Positions 10,281 through 21,720 of a stretch of DNA of 64,000 nucleotides are shown piece after piece. This stretch comes from Eurosta solidaginis (taxonomy: Eukaryota > Arthropoda > Insecta > Diptera > Tephritidae). Within the stretch, counting starts at the first letter, position 1; each line of letters starts with the position of its first letter. The notes under the pieces were generated by a model. That model saw only the letters and a program-made list of their open reading frames with translations. It made no database searches and had not been told where the DNA came from. Both the position numbers and the translations under genes were made by a program. The stretch lies in the NCBI RefSeq assembly GCF_040869045.1, contig NC_090319.1, positions 54,160,779 to 54,224,778 of the forward strand. The letters run 5' to 3'.

Positions 10281-12549
10281 GGATAGGATAGGATAGGTTA
10301 GGTGGTAGCTGCCCTGATAAGGATAGCTCACTTGGACAACACGAAGGTCCGTTGTGATACCACATACACCAAAAATAACGGTGACCTAGATCCAGCTACT
10401 TAGAGAATCGTTGGGTAGCAACGATAAAGCTCCGAATGATACCGATCTCAACTTTGGATATATCCTCGGGAGATCCAAGTGAGTCGCGACCGAAGTACTT
10501 TCGCCTAATTCTGGCAAAAGCTGGACAATCAAGCATAAAGTGATTTGGTGATTCCACCTCATCATCCTCCATACAGCTGCAGCAGGATGGAGTTTCCAGT
10601 ATATTGAGACGTACCGCATGGATACCCATGGGACAGTGCCCTGTCAAAACCCCAATGACCATTGATAGGTGAGCCTTAGTGAACCCAATTATTTCAGCAG
10701 ACCTCCTGCCATCCACTTTCGGCCAGAAAGATCTTGCTACCCTGCAAGACGTGGTATCCGCCCAACGTTTGCTGAGCTGATTCGAGGCCCAGCTATGGAG
10801 GAGCAATCCACAGGTGGCCAGCGGGATCCCGAAGTCCCTACAGCCATCTTCATCCGGTTCAGTTGTACCGATGCGGGCTAAGAGATCCGCTTGACAGTTA
10901 CCCGGGATATCACTATGGCCCGGGACCCAGATAATCTTAATTGTAAAATAATTCGATGCAATCGCAAGCGAGGTCAGGCACTCCCAGACCACCCTCGATC
11001 GCACTGTAGTTGAGCTCAAGGCCTTGATAGCCGATTGGCTATCAGAGTAGATGTTAAATTCCCTAACCGTGGTAGCACTGGATAGCATTCCATCCACCGC
11101 ATCCTTAATCGCAGCAATTTCCGCTTGGAATACACTGCAGTGATCAGCCAACTTAAACTTGCGGCTTAAATTTAGCTCTTGACAAAATACCCCCCCACCA
11201 ACCTTTCCATCCAGCTTTGACCCATCCGTGAACAAGTTAACCGGTCCCATGCCCCAGATAATTCCTCTTCCCCAATCCTCTCTCTCTGGAATAACTGGGG
11301 TGAAGGTTGTATAGGGAGCTGTTATCGGCATACAGTAGTCCGTTCTGTCCGGGATGAAGTCGAAACTGGTAAGAAGGCTAGAGTGTCCGCGGTCAGAAAG
11401 TCTATATCCCATATCACGAAGCCTGACCAACGACCTTGCCGCGGCCGCCTTTCCCGCAATATCTACTGGGTATATGTTCAGCATGACGTTCAGTGCCAAG
11501 GTAGGCGTTGTTCTGAGAGCGCCACTGATACCGATCAGCGCCGTCCGTTGCACTGACACTAACATTTTGGAGGTGCTCGCCGTGTCCAGTGCTTTCCACC
11601 AGACCAGCACCCCATATAGCAGAATCGGTTTGACCACCATCTCATAAAGCCAGTGTACTATTCTTGGCGAGAGTCCCCATCTCTTTCCGATAGCTCCTCT
11701 GCAGCAGTACAAGGCAATGGCGGCCTTCCTGGCCCGATCTTCCACATTGGGTCTCCAGGACAGTTTCTTGTCCAAAACAATCCCCAAATATTTAACCCTA
11801 TCAGAAAGTACCAACGGTACCCCTCCAATCGAGGGAGTTCTGAAATCGGGCACCTTATATCTTCTTGTGAAAAGGACCAATTCCGTTTTTCCCGGGTTGA
11901 CCGCCAATCCACATGATTCAGCCCACCTAGCCACAGTATCCAGGTAGCCCTGAAGAACATCGCGCAGGGCGCCCAGAAATTTCCCTCTGACTAGGATAGC
12001 GAGGTTATCTGCATAGGCAACCACCCGACAACCATTGGCTTCCAGCTCCACAAGAAGCTCGTTGACTACCACAACCCAGAGGAGAGGAGATAGGACACCC
12101 CCCTGTGGCGTGCCCCTGCACACCTTCCTCTTAATTATGGCCCCTCCCCACTCCGCTGTGACAATTCTGCCGTATAGAAGTTTGCTAATAAATTCAACCA
12201 GAGCCGCCTCGACTCCTAAACCCACCAGAGCTCTTTCGATTGACCCCGGTAAGACATTGTTAAAAGCTCCCTCGATGTCTAGAAAGGCACCCAGAGCATA
12301 CTCATTGTGTTCTAGGGACCCCTCTATTTGCTTTACAATCGAATGGAGAGCCGTTTCCGTCGATCTGCCCTTGCAGTACGCATGTTGTGAAGCCGACAGT
12401 AACCCCCGTATCCTTTCCCGTAGGTACAGGTCAATCAACCGCTCAAACGTCTTAAGAAGAAACGACGAGAGACTGATTGGCCTGAAATCCTTAGGTGATA
12501 CATGAGAGCTTCTGCCGGCCTTCGGAATGAAAATAACCCTAACCGTGTT
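10281..12549 (-). mobile_element. LOA-type non-LTR element, 5' truncated, nested in element B
   Basis: Flanked by perfect 12-bp duplications GTCATTGAATTA (10269-10280 and 12550-12561). The 3' end on the minus strand finishes in (TATCC)n repeats (plus-strand GGATAGGATAGGATAGG). The 5' end is cut in the middle of the reverse transcriptase, as in incomplete target-primed reverse transcription. Confidence 0.92.
10396..12549 (-). CDS. LOA-type ORF2 fragment: RT (YADN), RNase H, zinc finger
   Basis: The frame is open from the truncation point for about 718 codons to the stop at 10396. RT motifs: FIPKAGR, DFRPISL, AFLDIEGAFNNV, RGTPQGGVLSPLLW, then AYADNLAILV, where the second catalytic Asp is Asn, then KYLGIVLDKKLSW. 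RNase H: FTDGSKLDG, AEIAAIKDA, YSDSQSAIKAL, WVPGHSDIPGNCQAD, with all four acidic residues present. A C-terminal CCSCMEDDE...H...C motif follows. No stop or frameshift is seen, so insertion was recent, but without its N-terminal part and endonuclease it should be inert. Confidence 0.9.
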   Translation of the reverse strand, partial: NTVRVIFIPKAGRSSHVSPKDFRPISLSSFLLKTFERLIDLYLRERIRGLLSASQHAYCKGRSTETALHSIVKQIEGSLEHNEYALGAFLDIEGAFNNVLPGSIERALVGLGVEAALVEFISKLLYGRIVTAEWGGAIIKRKVCRGTPQGGVLSPLLWVVVVNELLVELEANGCRVVAYADNLAILVRGKFLGALRDVLQGYLDTVARWAESCGLAVNPGKTELVLFTRRYKVPDFRTPSIGGVPLVLSDRVKYLGIVLDKKLSWRPNVEDRARKAAIALYCCRGAIGKRWGLSPRIVHWLYEMVVKPILLYGVLVWWKALDTASTSKMLVSVQRTALIGISGALRTTPTLALNVMLNIYPVDIAGKAAAARSLVRLRDMGYRLSDRGHSSLLTSFDFIPDRTDYCMPITAPYTTFTPVIPEREDWGRGIIWGMGPVNLFTDGSKLDGKVGGGVFCQELNLSRKFKLADHCSVFQAEIAAIKDAVDGMLSSATTVREFNIYSDSQSAIKALSSTTVRSRVVWECLTSLAIASNYFTIKIIWVPGHSDIPGNCQADLLARIGTTEPDEDGCRDFGIPLATCGLLLHSWASNQLSKRWADTTSCRVARSFWPKVDGRRSAEIIGFTKAHLSMVIGVLTGHCPMGIHAVRLNILETPSCCSCMEDDEVESPNHFMLDCPAFARIRRKYFGRDSLGSPEDISKVEIGIIRSFIVATQRFSK

Positions 12550-15270
12550 GTCATTGAATTACTTCACCGCGATTCCCTAATCGATCAGCTGTGTGTCCGA
12601 ATCTCTGGCTCTTCGTGTTATACGCTCATCTGCTGTTCATACATACCGCCAAACAGTTGTGACAGTCTATATAGTGCTCACATCGAAAATATTGTCAACC
12701 TTTGGAAAACTAATGCTGATGCTTATTTTTGTATTCTTGGCGATTATAATATGCCGGACATCACATGGCTGAATTTACAGAATAATGGCATTTTAACTCC
12801 TACAAATGTTACGCGCTTACATGAAATTAATCTCATTGATAGTTTTTTAAGTTGTGATCTTATCCAAATTAATCATTTATTTAACGCTCTTTCTAGGTTG
12901 CTTGATCTTGTGTTTGTGGACGAAAATTTAATATTTGAACTGTCTGTGAGTACTCTCCCATTATGCGCGTCCGATAAACATCATGTTCCGCTTGCTATAT
13001 TTATTCAATACTTTGATGCGATTCCCGTTTCTACTCTCGCGGATAATCTTTCTTTGAACTTCCGCCGAACTAATTTTGAGGAGCTTAATAATGCTTTCCT
13101 CGATGTGACTTGTGAAAATCTATTTGATTCTCAGGACGTCAGCGCTTGCTACGATACATTCCTGTATAAGTTGTGTGAGATCTTTAATATCAAGGTGCCT
13201 CCTCTTGGGCCCAAAACTATACAAACTGCCTTGGTACAACCAAACTCTAAACAATTTAAAAAATAAACGAAATAAGTATAACAAGTTGTATAGGGCTAAT
13301 ACTACGGATACGTTCCTCAAGGAGCAATATACAACTAGTGTGAAACAGTTTAACGTTCTCGATAAATTTCTGTATAACCAGTATATGGGAAGGCTCGAAA
13401 CGCATCTAAAAGTAAATCCTAAGGCTTTTTGGAATTTTATTCGCTCCAAACGTGGCTCTTCTAATATTCCCAATTTCATGTACTTTAATGGCAAGTGCGC
13501 GCAGTCTCTGGATGATTCTGTTGAACTCTTTGCTGAATTCTTTAAATCTAATTTTGAAGGTGATGTTGCTGTTCCGAATCTGCTCTCTGCTGTCAATGAA
13601 CGATTGGATTTTGGATCGCTCACGGATCTCCAATACTGACGTTGGCAATGCTATGTTAACACTAAAGCCCTCACTGAAATGCGACAGTGATGGCGTCTGC
13701 GCGTATGTTCTGAAGCACTGCAGTGTATCTTTATGTTCACCTCTTTGCTACATCTTTAATTTGTCTCTCTCATCTGGAATTTTTATAGATAGATGGAAAT
13801 GTGCTTCGATAACACCGATTTTCAAAACCGGGAATAAAAACGATGTTTCAAACTATAGGCCTATTGCTAAACTTACTGTTTGTTCGAAACTTTTCGAAAA
13901 TATAATAAAAGATAAACTATCCTTTATAGTCAAACGCATTGTTGAACCCAATCAACATGGTTTTACTGCCGGACGCTCTACTGTCACTAACTTGGCGTCT
14001 TTCTCGGATTTTTGTATATCCGCATTTAAAGATGGATCTCAAATTGATGTTATATACACGGACTTCTCGAAGGCCTTCGACAAGGTCTCTCACCAGATTC
14101 TTTTATATAAACTTGAGTGTATTGGCTTTCACTCTGTGTTTTTAAGCTGGTTGAAATCCTACCTGACGAATAGACTCTTGTGTGTTAAGATCGAAAATTT
14201 TAAGTCCCACTCATTTGTCGCAACATCTGGAGTGCCTCAGGGAAGTATTCTCGGTCCACTCCTATTTGTGCTTTTCATAAATGATATTGGTTCCTGCTTC
14301 AAAAACTCCAGTTTTCTGCTATTTGCTGATGATCTTAAATTTTTCCGTAGAATTAATGCCCCTTCGGATTCCTGCCTTCTGCAAAGTGACCTTAATAATG
14401 TGGATGATTGGTGTCGCGCCAATAATCTTTTCTTAAATGTTAAAAAATGCTTTAGTATGTCTTTCTCAAAATCCATGAGTTACTATTCTTCGTTGTACTC
14501 TATTTCAGGCATCCAGTTGGCGTCAATTAACGAACATGTTGATCTAGGCGTTGTCTTTGACTCAAAATTCACATTCACCAATCACATATGTTATGTACTC
14601 CCAATGGCCTAAAGGAACCTTGCTTTTCTTCGCAGATATGCAAGGGACTTTAAAGATCCGTATACTAAGAAGGCCGTATATATATCGTTAGTGCGCTCCA
14701 AAATTGAATATGCTTCCAATATCTGGAACCCCATCTACAGTAATCATTCGGCCAGAATAGAAAGAGTTCAAAGAAAGTTTGTCCGTTTTGCTTTGAACTC
14801 CATATATTTTGATAACCCGCTGCCTTCTTATTCTTCTCGTTGTCAACTGATCAATCTGCAATCACTTGAAGCGAGGAGAACGGTGCACTTGGTTATGTTT
14901 GTGTATGACTTAATTGTGGGCTCTTTGGACTGTGCGACTCTTCTTGAGAAAATATCGTTTAATGTGCCGCAAAAAAATTTGCGCGCATTCCTGCCTTTTT
15001 ACTTGAGTTCTTGTAGAGCAAATTACTTTTATCTTAGCCCAATTTTCCGCGCCCTTACTGAATTAAATAAAATCTCTACTAGACTAAATATTGATTTTTC
15101 TGCGTCCAGAGATACATTCAAGGCTTCCTTTGTCTTACTCTTTACATAATGTTGCACCTAATGTATATGTTTAATACCTATATTTATTTTATTTTTAATA
15201 TGTTATTGTATCTAGTCCGTAAGATTCTTGATCATAGACTGAATTAATAAACTATACTGTACTAATCCTA

Positions 15271-15329
15271 GGGGTAGTGCCTTTATCACTACAATAACAA
15301 GAAGAAGGGTTGTTTCGGATTTAATACAT
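15271..15329. other. Short unassigned stretch before SINE-like insertion
   Basis: No feature seen. It ends with the left copy of the 12-bp duplication (15318-15329). Confidence 0.4.
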
Positions 15330-15338
15330 GTTGTTGTT

Positions 15339-15373
<35 letters not shown>

Positions 15374-15503
15374 AGCAGTGCTTCGCCCCATCCAATAGGT
15401 GCGACCAAGGACGCAACAAATTAAATGGGGTTGCAATGAAATGCCAGCCCTTGGTCGGGAAAAATTTCGCTCCTGTACATAGAACCGGCTGCCTTTGGAA
15501 GCT
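15330..15503 (-). mobile_element. SINE-like element (family 2) with (CAA)n tail
   Basis: On the minus strand it ends GGATGGGGCGAAGCACTGCT followed by ACAACAACAA repeats. It is flanked by 12-bp duplications with one mismatch, GATTTAATACAT (15318-15329) and GATTTCATACAT (15504-15515). Length is 174 bp. It has no coding capacity. Confidence 0.75.
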
Positions 15504-15599
15504 GATTTCATACATAGTTTCTAAGTGTTAATGGCGTTTAGCGTGGTGATGGTGGTGTTCTGCACTTAACGAATGCCGGTCCCGGAACAAACGACATCA

Positions 15600-15957
15600 A
15601 AAACCTTAGATTTTTTTTATACTCAGTTGAGCAGAGCTCCCAGAATATATAAATTTTGTTCGCATAACGGTACCCCGTAACTGCATAAACTAATCGAGAT
15701 AGATATAGACTTCTATATATCAAAATGATCTGGGCGAAAAAAGAAATTCATTTAGCCATGTCCGTCCGTCTGTCCGTAAACACGATAACTTGAGTAAATT
15801 CTGAGGTATCTTAATGAAATTTGGTATGTAAGTTCCTGAGGAATCATCTCAGACCGCTATTTAAAATGAACGAAATCGGACTATAACCCGCCCACTTTTT
15901 CGATATCGAAAATTTCGAAAAACCGAAAAAGTGCGATAATTAATTACCAAAGACGGA
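15600..15957 (+). repeat. Dispersed repeat, left half (split by element C)
   Basis: Contains GCCATGTCCGTCCGTCTGTC and AACACGATAACTTGAGTAAA, a repeat type I associate with fly genomes. Its continuation (AAGCGATGAAACTTGGTAGG and onward) resumes at 18886, so element C was inserted between. Confidence 0.6.
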
Positions 15958-17215
15958 TGTCGATAATTGTGATGTTGTCCAAGCCATACTTTCTGTGAAG
16001 TCTAACGCAATGGCGCTTGATGTTATATGTTCAAAGTTTTTAAAAGTCATTCTTCCCAAAATCCTTCCCCACATTACTTACTTGGTCAACTCAATTTTGA
16101 CGACCGGTGTCTTCCCAATATATACTGGAAAGCTGCAAAAGTTATTCCAATCCGTAAACAAAATAATGAGTATCGACCAATAGTCATACTCCCTTTCCTC
16201 TCTAAGGTCGTTGAACGTATTCTACATGGGCAAATCGTATCATATGTACATGAATACAAGCTCCTGTCAGATAGTTAGTCCGGTTTCAGGTCAAAGCGGA
16301 GCTGTACAACGGCACTATTATCTGTGACAGAAGAAATTCTTGAACGAGTGGATGAAAATTACATTGCCTTCTTAACACTTCTTGACCACTCCAAAGCTTT
16401 CGATTCTGTAGACCACACTCTGCTCTGTAGGAAGCTGGAAAACCTATTTAACTTCTCTGGTCATGCAGTTGCAAGATCATATCTTGGCGATAGGACTCAA
16501 GCAGTATGTATAGATGGTGAAAAGTCTGACTTCCTTCATGTCTTAAGAGGCGTCCCTCAACGCTCTATCCTGGGTCCTCTGTTATTTGTTCTGTACATCA
16601 ATGACTTACCCGATGTCCTTAAGTATTGTAATATTCATATCTACGCTGATGATGTGCAGTTGTTTACGTGTTGTCCTCGTGATCAAACTAGCTTGTGCAT
16701 AAGTAACTTAAACCACGATTTGAATCAATTATTTTCATGGGCTGCTATGAATGGCTTATGTATAAACCCGAATAAGTCAAAATGTATTGTTATTCATAGA
16801 AGGCCTTTTCCCACTAATGATTTAGAGAATGTAGTGTTCGACAATTCCGTTATAGAATACGTAGATACGGCGAAAAACTTGGGTGTAATTTTTAACAAAA
16901 CATTGACACGGAAAGACCATATTTTTAGAACGGTTGGGAAAGTGTATGGAATGCTTCGTACACTATGGTTAACACAGTATTTCACGCCTTTGCACATAAG
17001 ACTACTTCTGGCTAAAGCGTACTTAATACCTACGCTACTCCATGGTTGTATGATTTACTCAAACTGTGACTATCTGTGCAAGAACAAATTAAATGTTGTT
17101 TACAACAACATAGCTAGATATGTTTATGGGTTGAAAAGATTTGACCACGTATCTCAACATGCTGAAAGGTTGCTAAACATTTCTTTCGAAAATCTTTTAA
17201 AAGTCAAAACACTGT
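15958..17215 (+). pseudogene. Element C reverse transcriptase, first part
   Basis: Motifs in order: KSNAMALDVICSKFLK, then after a frameshift near 16120 IPIRKQNNEYRPI, a stop at 16276, SGFRSKRSCTTALL, LLDHSKAFDSVDHTLL, RGVPQRSILGPLLF, IYADDVQLF (catalytic), NGLCINPNKSK and KNLGVIFNKTL. There is no endonuclease, so the copy is 5' truncated. The frame then runs without a stop into element D, producing a single 420-codon frame at 16324-17586. Confidence 0.85.
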
Positions 17216-18296
17216 CCTCTCAAGGTAGCATACTTGGCCCATTACTTTTTGTAATTTTTATAAACGATATTTCCACCTGCTTCCAGCACTCTAATTTTCT
17301 ATTATACGCTGATGACCTAAAGATTTTTAATACCATCGCAAACTCAGACGACGTGATTAAAATGCAATCTGATTTAGATAACGTTGCTGTTTGGTGTCGT
17401 GCCAATAACTTGCCACTAAATGTTAGCAAATGCTTTCTTGTAAGCTTTTCTAAACCACGTGGCCTTATTCCCACTTCCTACTCTCTCGATGGTACCCACC
17501 TCTCAACTCTTAACGAGATAAAGGACTTGGGTGTTGTCTTCGATTCGAAATTTTCTTTCACGACTCATATAAACTACTATTGCTAAGGCGTATTCACTTC
17601 TGGCTTTTATTAGGCGTTCCTGCATAGACTTCACGGATCCCTACACCCTCAATTTATTGTTCACTGCACTAGTTCGTTCGAAGCTGGAATATGCCTGTTT
17701 TATTTGGAGGCCGTATCATGAATGCCATATTGTTAGGCTTGAACGTGTGCAGAAAGCGTTTGTTCGGTTCGCGCTGCGCTCGATGAACTTTTCTGAACCG
17801 ATTCCATCTTATAAATCCAGGTGCTCACTTATCAAATTAGAGTCCCTGGAATGCAGAAGAACTGCCCTATCGCTCTCGTTTGTTTATGACATCATTAATG
17901 GTGTAGTTGATGCACCTTGTCTCCTCAGGAGACTCCGATTCCATATCCCTATAAGGCCTCTTCGTAATATACCTATTTTCTATACGGATTGTGTCCGAAC
18001 CCTCTATGCCTCAAACGCACCTTTGCTTAGAGCTATGACCGACTTTAATCGCATCTCTGATTCTTCAGCTATTGATTTTGCTCTTTCTAAGTTTACTTTT
18101 AAAACAATACTTACTGATATCTTTTCAAACAGATAAATGTGCTGGTCAATCTCTTCATAGCATGTAAGTTTTGTTGTGTCTATACTCAACTTATGTACTA
18201 TACTATTAAATAATTATCTAACTTTAATTTAACATTGTTATCTAGTCTGTAAGGGCTTACATGCCATAGACTGAAATAAAGAAATAAAGAAATAAA
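17216..18296 (+). pseudogene. Element D: 5'-truncated non-LTR RT fragment nested in C
   Basis: Starts at SQGSILGPLLFVIFIND, inside RT motif 4, continues through LLYADDLKIF (catalytic) and LGVVFDSKFSF. A frame change follows near 17580, then the C-terminal region VRSKLEYACFIWRPY ends at 18136. The 3' UTR carries AGTCTGTAAGGGCTTACA and ATAGACTG and ends in three GAAATAAA repeats. It is closest to element B among elements in the window. Confidence 0.83.
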
Positions 18297-18521
18297 TTGA
18301 TACACACGAAGGAACCTGACTATCAATATCGTAAGCTTATTTTTCTGCATTCATCAAGATCGGTGCTTCTTAAGCACATCAGATACCGCTCGCTAACCTC
18401 TGAGCGCCAATTTTTTGTTACTGCAATACGTCTTTGGAACTCGCTACCTACAAGTCTTCGACTCTTAAGTAATGCTCTGCACTTCAGAAAAGAGCTAACA
18501 TCATTTTTTAACGACTCTTAA
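18297..18521 (+). pseudogene. C-terminal coding end of element C
   Basis: The frame gives HTKEPDYQYRKL, RQFFVTAIRLWNSLPTSLR and ALHFRKELTSFF before a stop. This is the usual C-terminal tail of CR1/jockey-type ORF2 proteins, and it belongs with the RT at 15958-17215 on the other side of element D. Confidence 0.7.
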
Positions 18522-18885
18522 ACTGGATCTCAAATTGTTGTTGTTAAAATGATCATTTCTAAGTCCTTTTCCTTTCACTGTGTCTTCTTTCTTTATTTGT
18601 TAAATACTATTCAATCTATAACCAGCCAAAGGTTATCATCACTACTGCTGTCTTTTAATATTTATTAACTACTTTTCTTTAGTTTTAAGATTTACATTTA
18701 CATACATAAATATTTCACTATTGTCCGTTATATTTAATTTAATTTGATTAATCTAATTTATTATTATTATAAATGTTCAATTTTTATAGCTCATGCTATT
18801 CATGACTAGCACTGTTAAATAATTTGTCAAAATTGTTGTGCTAGGAACAAATTTTCAAATAAATACATACATACATACATACACA
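18522..18885 (+). other. 3' UTR of element C with (CATA)n tail
   Basis: AT-rich sequence, no frame, ending in CATACATACATACATACA. Confidence 0.6.
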
Positions 18886-19075
18886 AAGCGATGAAACTTG
18901 GTAGGTGAGTTGACCTTATGACGCAGAATAGAAAATTAGTAAAATTTTGGACAACGGGCGTGGCACCGCCCACTTTTAAAAGAAGGTAATTTAAAAGTTT
19001 TGCAAGCTGTTATTTGGCAGCTGAGTATGTAATGTTCGGTTGCACCCGAACTTAGCCTCCCTTACTTGTTGAACG
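18886..19075 (+). repeat. Dispersed repeat, right half
   Basis: Continues the repeat interrupted at 15957 and contains GGGCGTGGCACCGCCCAC and TTCGGTTGCACCCGAACT, both short inverted motifs. Ends near CTCCCTTACTTGTTGA. Confidence 0.55.
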
Positions 19076-19265
19076 ATGGCGCCCCTCGGTACACTTTTGT
19101 TAAACCACTCCTGTGTATTTCTGTCATAAACAGCTTCTCAGCCTTGAATGTATTTGTTTATACTAGTGGCTTGCTAGTCGATGACTTGCGGTAAAATAAG
19201 TGGGAAAGCCCGTTTTTTAAGTTTCGCTACTGGCGATAAGGCTTCGCTGTTTTCGGATTTAATAA

Positions 19266-19440
19266 GGGAATTGTGGTTGTTGTTGTTGCAGCGATAAAGA
19301 TAATTCCCAAAAGTTTTCGGGATTATTATCGATGTTGATGGTCGTTTGCCGGCTAGATCCGTTACTTTCCGGTAACAAGCACCCATTAAGATGCCACCCC
19401 GACCATCTCGGGAACGATTTCATTTGACTACATTAAACAA
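19266..19440 (-). mobile_element. SINE-like element (family 1), partial
   Basis: Starts with GTTGTTGTTG on the plus strand, then a GATAA...TTATC hairpin (19293-19330) and CCGACCATCTCGGGAACGAT. The sense strand is minus, with a 3' (CAA)n tail. Its hairpin differs from the other copies on both sides of the stem. 19076-19265 holds nothing I recognise. Confidence 0.65.
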
Positions 19441-19755
19441 CATTGATCTTTCTCAAATTTTTGTTTCGATTTTTATGAAAATTTGTGTACGCGGTTTCGT
19501 AGTCCAGTCATTTTAGCTAGGCAAGGTACAAATTTGACGTCTCATATAAATCGTACAATTTTACACACTCCGTATTTAAGAGAATCTAAAGCTCCCTTTG
19601 AGAAACTTGCACTTTGCAATAGTATTAAAGTTGGAAATTTTCATGAAAATTTTTTACAACTCTCAATTTTTTGAAAACGCTTTTGAAATTGATTATTTTC
19701 GATATCCTTATGTAATTTTTTTAAACATGCACAAAATAAAAGAAGATAAACTATG

Positions 19756-19995
19756 TGTCACATAATTTTACTAATGTGGCACGGCCATAATGCCGACCAT
19801 CATGACACGTCATAATTCATTTTTAACAATCCTCAAAAGATAGATTGACGAGCAAGTCAACAAGAGAGTAAGCGAAGAGCAGCCGAGCAGTTAACGTTGT
19901 CTTTCCTTTGAAATGTTCTTTTAATAATAAATGTAACTAAATCCTGCCATAATACATAAATTACTTTATTATTTTAATAAAAATAATTTGTGACA
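19756..19995. repeat. Solo LTR, 240 bp
   Basis: Ends TGTCACA...TGTGACA form a 7-bp inverted repeat with TG...CA termini. Flanked by TATG on both sides (19752-19755 and 19996-19999). AATAATAAATGT near 19930 may serve as a polyadenylation region. No internal element remains, so LTR-LTR recombination is inferred. Confidence 0.68.
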
Positions 19996-20661
19996 TATGC
20001 AAACAATTGACTAGTCGATTAGTCGAATAGCAAATTTGGCATTGATTGAAAATCGATTAGCTGGTATTCGATCATAACATAGCATGCAATTATTGGAATA
20101 CTGGCAGTTTAGGCAAAGTTTAGGCCCACTTGCAGATCGGCAAGTTAATTTTTTTTGCTCACAGATAATCTGCCATGAGAGGTTAAACTCAAACATTTTT
20201 GATACATTTTTTGAATTAACTCTGAGCTAAAAAATAACATGTCGTTCTGCAATTGGGCTCTAAGGCCCAAACAGATCCGAATTCGTTTTAACGTTTGCGT
20301 TGCGCTTCCGTCAACAGCTGGCTTTGAACACACACGTCTTTTTCGCTATGTTTCTAATCCACAGGTGACGCAATCGCCACATCATAGTAACGCAAAATAA
20401 ATTCAAAAACTAACGGTATGCTGGCGTTGTCAATTATTTCTTTGCAGCTCTTCAATTTTGCTCGAATTTATTTTGTTTTCAATTAATTTTTTTCAATACG
20501 TAAAATAAGTTTCTTTCTTGATCTAATAAATTTGCTATTTACATTTTTTAATGATGAAAAATTAAAAACTGAGCTTTCCTTTTGAGTTTATTGTGGCGGG
20601 AAAACTTTCCACGTGCGTTCTCTCAAAGTGAAGCCAGTGCCAAAATTACAAATAGTCGATT
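19996..20661. other. AT-rich sequence, nothing recognised
   Basis: Probably osa 5' intron or upstream flank. No coding, RNA or repeat feature can be supported. Confidence 0.4.
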
Positions 20662-21644
20662 ACACAGGCCGACAGCATCTCAGACCCGGAAACCGGACTA
20701 TATATTTTCGAAGGATTTTGATGCGATGAATCGAAATCTGGCCTCAAAATTGCTCTGTCAGCTCTGGTTTTCGAGATATCCTAACCTAAAAGTGTAAAAA
20801 CACCGTTTTTGCCCATATTTGAGGTTATGTAGCCTTGCAGATATTTTCTTTCACCAAAATTAAAGGATGGCATCTTTAAATACAAGTCATCTTATTTCAA
20901 ATGGCGTTGAGTTTGCTTAAATATAATTTTTTTTTTGCTGAGATATCGCATTTTGAAATTTTCATGTTTCTTGTGGTGTGGTAGGGGTGGTTTCTAGGGG
21001 TTGGGGGATACGGGAGTTAATGGGTGAACTGTGAAGTTGGTAAGCCCACTTGTGGTGTCGAATATCTAGATAAAAAAGACTTTTTTTAAGAAAAATATGC
21101 GAGGAAACGCTGTCCCCAGGGTTAAGTGGGTTTGCCTGCTTGCGGTATGATGGGGTGGTTTCTAGGGATAAGGGCTGTGTGTGACTTGGTACCCGAGGGT
21201 TAGATAGTGTAGGGGTGTGGTGAGTTAACACAGTTATGGTGTGAAACAAAATTTTAAGAAAATTAAGACTCAATTCAAGAAAATTAGTCATCGACTATAT
21301 CATGTCTATGTTATCTCAATCGATTTTCAGGTGTAGGAAAATTTAGAAACATGAAAATTTCAAAATGCGATATCTCAGCAAAAAAAAAAAAAAATGATTT
21401 TGAGCAAACTCAACGCCATTTGAAAGAAGAAGACTTGTTTTTAAAGATGCTATCCTTTAGTTTTGGTGAAACAAAACATCTGCAAGGCTACATAACCTCA
21501 AATTGCACTTTTAGGTTTGGATATCTCGAAAATAGAAATAGAGCAATTCTGACGCCAGTTTTGGATTCAGCGCATCCTAAACCTTCGGAAATATATAGCC
21601 CGGTTTCTGGGTCTGAATGTTGGTTAAATTTTGTCGGCCTGTGT
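20662..21644. mobile_element. Long-inverted-repeat DNA element next to osa
   Basis: Arms of about 300 bp (20662-20970 and 21343-21644) are diverged reverse complements, starting ACACAGGCCGACA at both ends. A G-rich core of about 370 bp lies between, with GGTGTGGTAGGGGTGGTTTC and a related motif at 21150. A 334-bp deletion derivative lies at 57403-57736. No transposase is present and no clear target duplication is seen, so the superfamily is not assigned. It ends 86 bp before the osa splice acceptor. Confidence 0.75.
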
Positions 21645-21720
21645 AGTCAAGAGCTCTAATCTGCATCTTAATTAACACAACTTAAATGCCTTTTCATTAC
21701 TTTAATAACACTTTATTCAA

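Larger units (their letters stand above)
9969..15149 (+). pseudogene. ORF2 of element B: endonuclease plus reverse transcriptase, disrupted
   Basis: Endonuclease motifs: YFQNIGGMRTKA, VETWL (catalytic E), GGGVLIAV, then after the nested insertion SYIPPN, LGDYNMPDITW and LDLVFVD. Reverse transcriptase motifs: DGVCAYVLK, NYRPIAKL, HGFTAGRST, TDFSKAFDKV, SGVPQGSILGPLLF, FADDLKFF (catalytic) and LGVVFDSK. A C-terminal region starting VRSKIEYASNIW follows. No RNase H is present. The reading frame changes twice (about 13255 and 13610), has one stop at 14610, and is split by 2.27 kb of LOA sequence. It cannot make a full protein. Confidence 0.87.
9505..15270 (+). mobile_element. Non-LTR retrotransposon B (CR1/jockey group), split by a LOA element
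   Basis: Contains the end of ORF1 (9505-9958), then ORF2 with endonuclease (9969-13266) and reverse transcriptase (about 13590-15149), and an AT-rich 3' end with the motif ATAGACTGAATTAATAAA. The endonuclease is interrupted at 10281-12549 by an opposite-strand element. Frame changes occur near 13255 and 13610 and an in-frame stop at 14610. Its 3' end resembles that of element D at 18296, so the two are related families. Confidence 0.85.
15958..18885 (+). mobile_element. Non-LTR retrotransposon C, 5' truncated, carrying element D
   Basis: The left part (15958-17215) is reverse transcriptase. The right part (18296-18885) holds the C-terminal coding end and the 3' UTR, finishing in a (CATA)n tail at 18866-18885. 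Element D lies between. Confidence 0.8.

Noticed and set aside
13120..13623. Minus-strand frames opposite element B
   Set aside because: Shadows of the plus-strand LINE coding region, which shows recognisable motifs.
15316..15515. Frame with a long Asn run
   Set aside because: Produced by the (CAA)n tail of a SINE-like element.
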